From Deltaproteobacteria bacterium (GTDB taxonomy: Bacteria; Desulfobacterota; Desulfobacteria; Desulfobacterales; Desulfatirhabdiaceae), in the NCBI GenBank assembly GCA_021778975.1, contig JAJYBO010000045.1, positions 1 through 14,707 on the forward strand: 14,707 nt of DNA. The letters are read 5' to 3'. Within the stretch, counting starts at the first letter, position 1; every line of letters starts with the position of its first letter. The position numbers were made by a program, and so were the translations under genes. The notes beneath the pieces are model-generated. The model saw only the letters and a program-made list of their open reading frames with translations, searched no databases and had not been told where the DNA came from. Shown in pieces: positions 13,936 through 14,707 of this stretch.

Positions 13936-14707
13936 ATGCTCAATTTAATGCGTAAAAATGCGGGTACATGGTTAATCAAAATCTTGCTGGGCGCCATTGT
14001 TCTGGTATTTGTCTTCTGGGGCGTCGGCAGCTTCCGCAACCGTAACGAGGGCCGTGTCGCCGTGGTGAATGGCGAGCCTATCATGGTGGATGAATATAAC
14101 CAGACCTATAACCGCATCATCGAACAGATCAAACAACGCTACGGCAGCCATGTCAACGACGAGTTGCTCAAAATGATGCAGGTCAAAAAGCAGGCGATGG
14201 ATCAGTTGATTGATAAACGGCTCTTGCTGGCGGAAGCCAAGCGTCTCGATTTTTCCGTCAGCAGCACCGAACTGATAGACAGTATCAAGGCTATTTCCGT
14301 TTTTCAGGACAACGGAATATTCGACAACCGGCGCTATCGCGCCGTCCTGGCGCAAAACCATTTGACGCCTGAAGCCTTCGAATCCCTTCAAAGAGAGAAT
14401 TTGCTGATAGAACATCTTCGTAATTTTGTCGCCGAAAGCGTCAAGGTGTCCAATACGGAGGCAGAAGACTGGTATCAGTGGAAAGACGCTGAAGTCAACG
14501 TTGACTATGCGCTTTTCGATCCGTCACGGCTGACCGATATCCATCCTTCCGACGCGGAGGTCAAAGCCTATTATGACAGCCATAAAGAAGCATATAAAAC
14601 CGAAGCCAAACGCAAGGTTGATTACTTGCAGTTCCCCACGGCCGACTTCGTTTCAAAAGTCACCGTATCCGATACGGATGTCAAAAACTATTTCGAAGCC
14701 AATCCCG
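13936..14707 (+). CDS. ppiD: PpiD/SurA-type periplasmic folding factor (partial, runs off right edge)
   Basis: 257 residues are visible before the window ends. The N-terminus (LNLMRKNAGTWLIKILLGAI and onward) is a short cytoplasmic stretch and one membrane helix (about 11-33), as in PpiD, which is anchored in the inner membrane with its bulk in the periplasm. The SurA-N-like chaperone domain starts at VAVVNGEPIMVDEYNQTYN and continues through helical segments such as QAMDQLIDKRLLLAEAKRLD. The PPIC (parvulin) domain expected downstream lies outside the window, so isomerase activity cannot be judged. Family proteins bind unfolded polypeptides leaving the Sec translocon. The ATG at 13936 has GAGGA 8 nt upstream and a strong promoter at 13838-13866, so it is transcribed independently of the preceding gene. 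Confidence 0.88.
   Translation, partial: MLNLMRKNAGTWLIKILLGAIVLVFVFWGVGSFRNRNEGRVAVVNGEPIMVDEYNQTYNRIIEQIKQRYGSHVNDELLKMMQVKKQAMDQLIDKRLLLAEAKRLDFSVSSTELIDSIKAISVFQDNGIFDNRRYRAVLAQNHLTPEAFESLQRENLLIEHLRNFVAESVKVSNTEAEDWYQWKDAEVNVDYALFDPSRLTDIHPSDAEVKAYYDSHKEAYKTEAKRKVDYLQFPTADFVSKVTVSDTDVKNYFEANP

Noticed and set aside
1..14707. CRISPR arrays, tRNA or rRNA genes, phage or transposase genes, toxin-antitoxin or defence cassettes
   Set aside because: I looked for each on both strands and saw no supporting repeats, cloverleaf sequences or protein motifs.

Overview
The window reads as a chromosomal segment of a Gram-negative bacterium with lipopolysaccharide, most likely a Desulfobacterota (sulfate-reducer-type) genome. 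The evidence is indirect. There is a Kdo/LPS pathway (Kdo transferase WaaA and arabinose-5-phosphate isomerase KdsD), lipobox and periplasmic-chaperone genes, a long phosphofructokinase of the 'GGDGT...PKTIDND' type, and an intergenic palindromic element of a style I associate with Desulfobacteraceae genomes. No taxon is proven from the sequence. I see no tRNA, rRNA, CRISPR array, transposase, integrase or phage gene, so this looks like ordinary core and envelope chromosome rather than a mobile island.

Layout. 1-1291 (minus): a five-repeat TPR protein followed after 3 bp by an uncharacterised, possibly kinase-fold protein that runs off the left edge. 1509-2729 (plus): an M24 Xaa-Pro peptidase with all five metal ligands, ending in a strong bidirectional terminator shared with the convergent rplM-rpsI ribosomal operon (2857-3710, minus), which has its own sigma70-like promoter. 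3784-6429 (minus): a large membrane protein joining a GH17 glucanase/transglucosylase domain to a GT2 glucan synthase (NdvB-like). Good candidate promoters for it and for the next gene lie back to back in 6430-6811. 6812-8743 (plus): a lipoprotein with TPR and periplasmic-binding domains (LpoA-like activator of peptidoglycan synthases), followed by waaA (8833-10188).

waaA converges on pfkA and kdsD (10321-12656, minus), which overlap in an ATGA start/stop. The 132 bp between waaA and pfkA is almost entirely filled by a 122 bp element with imperfect terminal inverted repeats; one of its ends recurs as an exact 14-mer upstream of the peptidase gene. 12872-13822 (plus): a DUF523 (TudS-like Fe-S desulfidase fold) plus DUF1722 (YbgA) fusion. 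13936 to the right edge (plus): the start of a PpiD/SurA-type periplasmic folding factor.

How it fits together. Much of the segment concerns the cell envelope: glucan synthesis and remodelling, peptidoglycan synthase control, Kdo supply (KdsD) and Kdo transfer (WaaA), and periplasmic protein folding. Ribosomal proteins, glycolysis and a peptidase are interspersed. I found no clear undescribed multi-gene system. The best leads are the MITE-like intergenic element, the TPR/kinase-like pair at the left edge, the ATGA-coupled kdsD-pfkA pair and a four-codon ORF overlapping the LpoA-like start.
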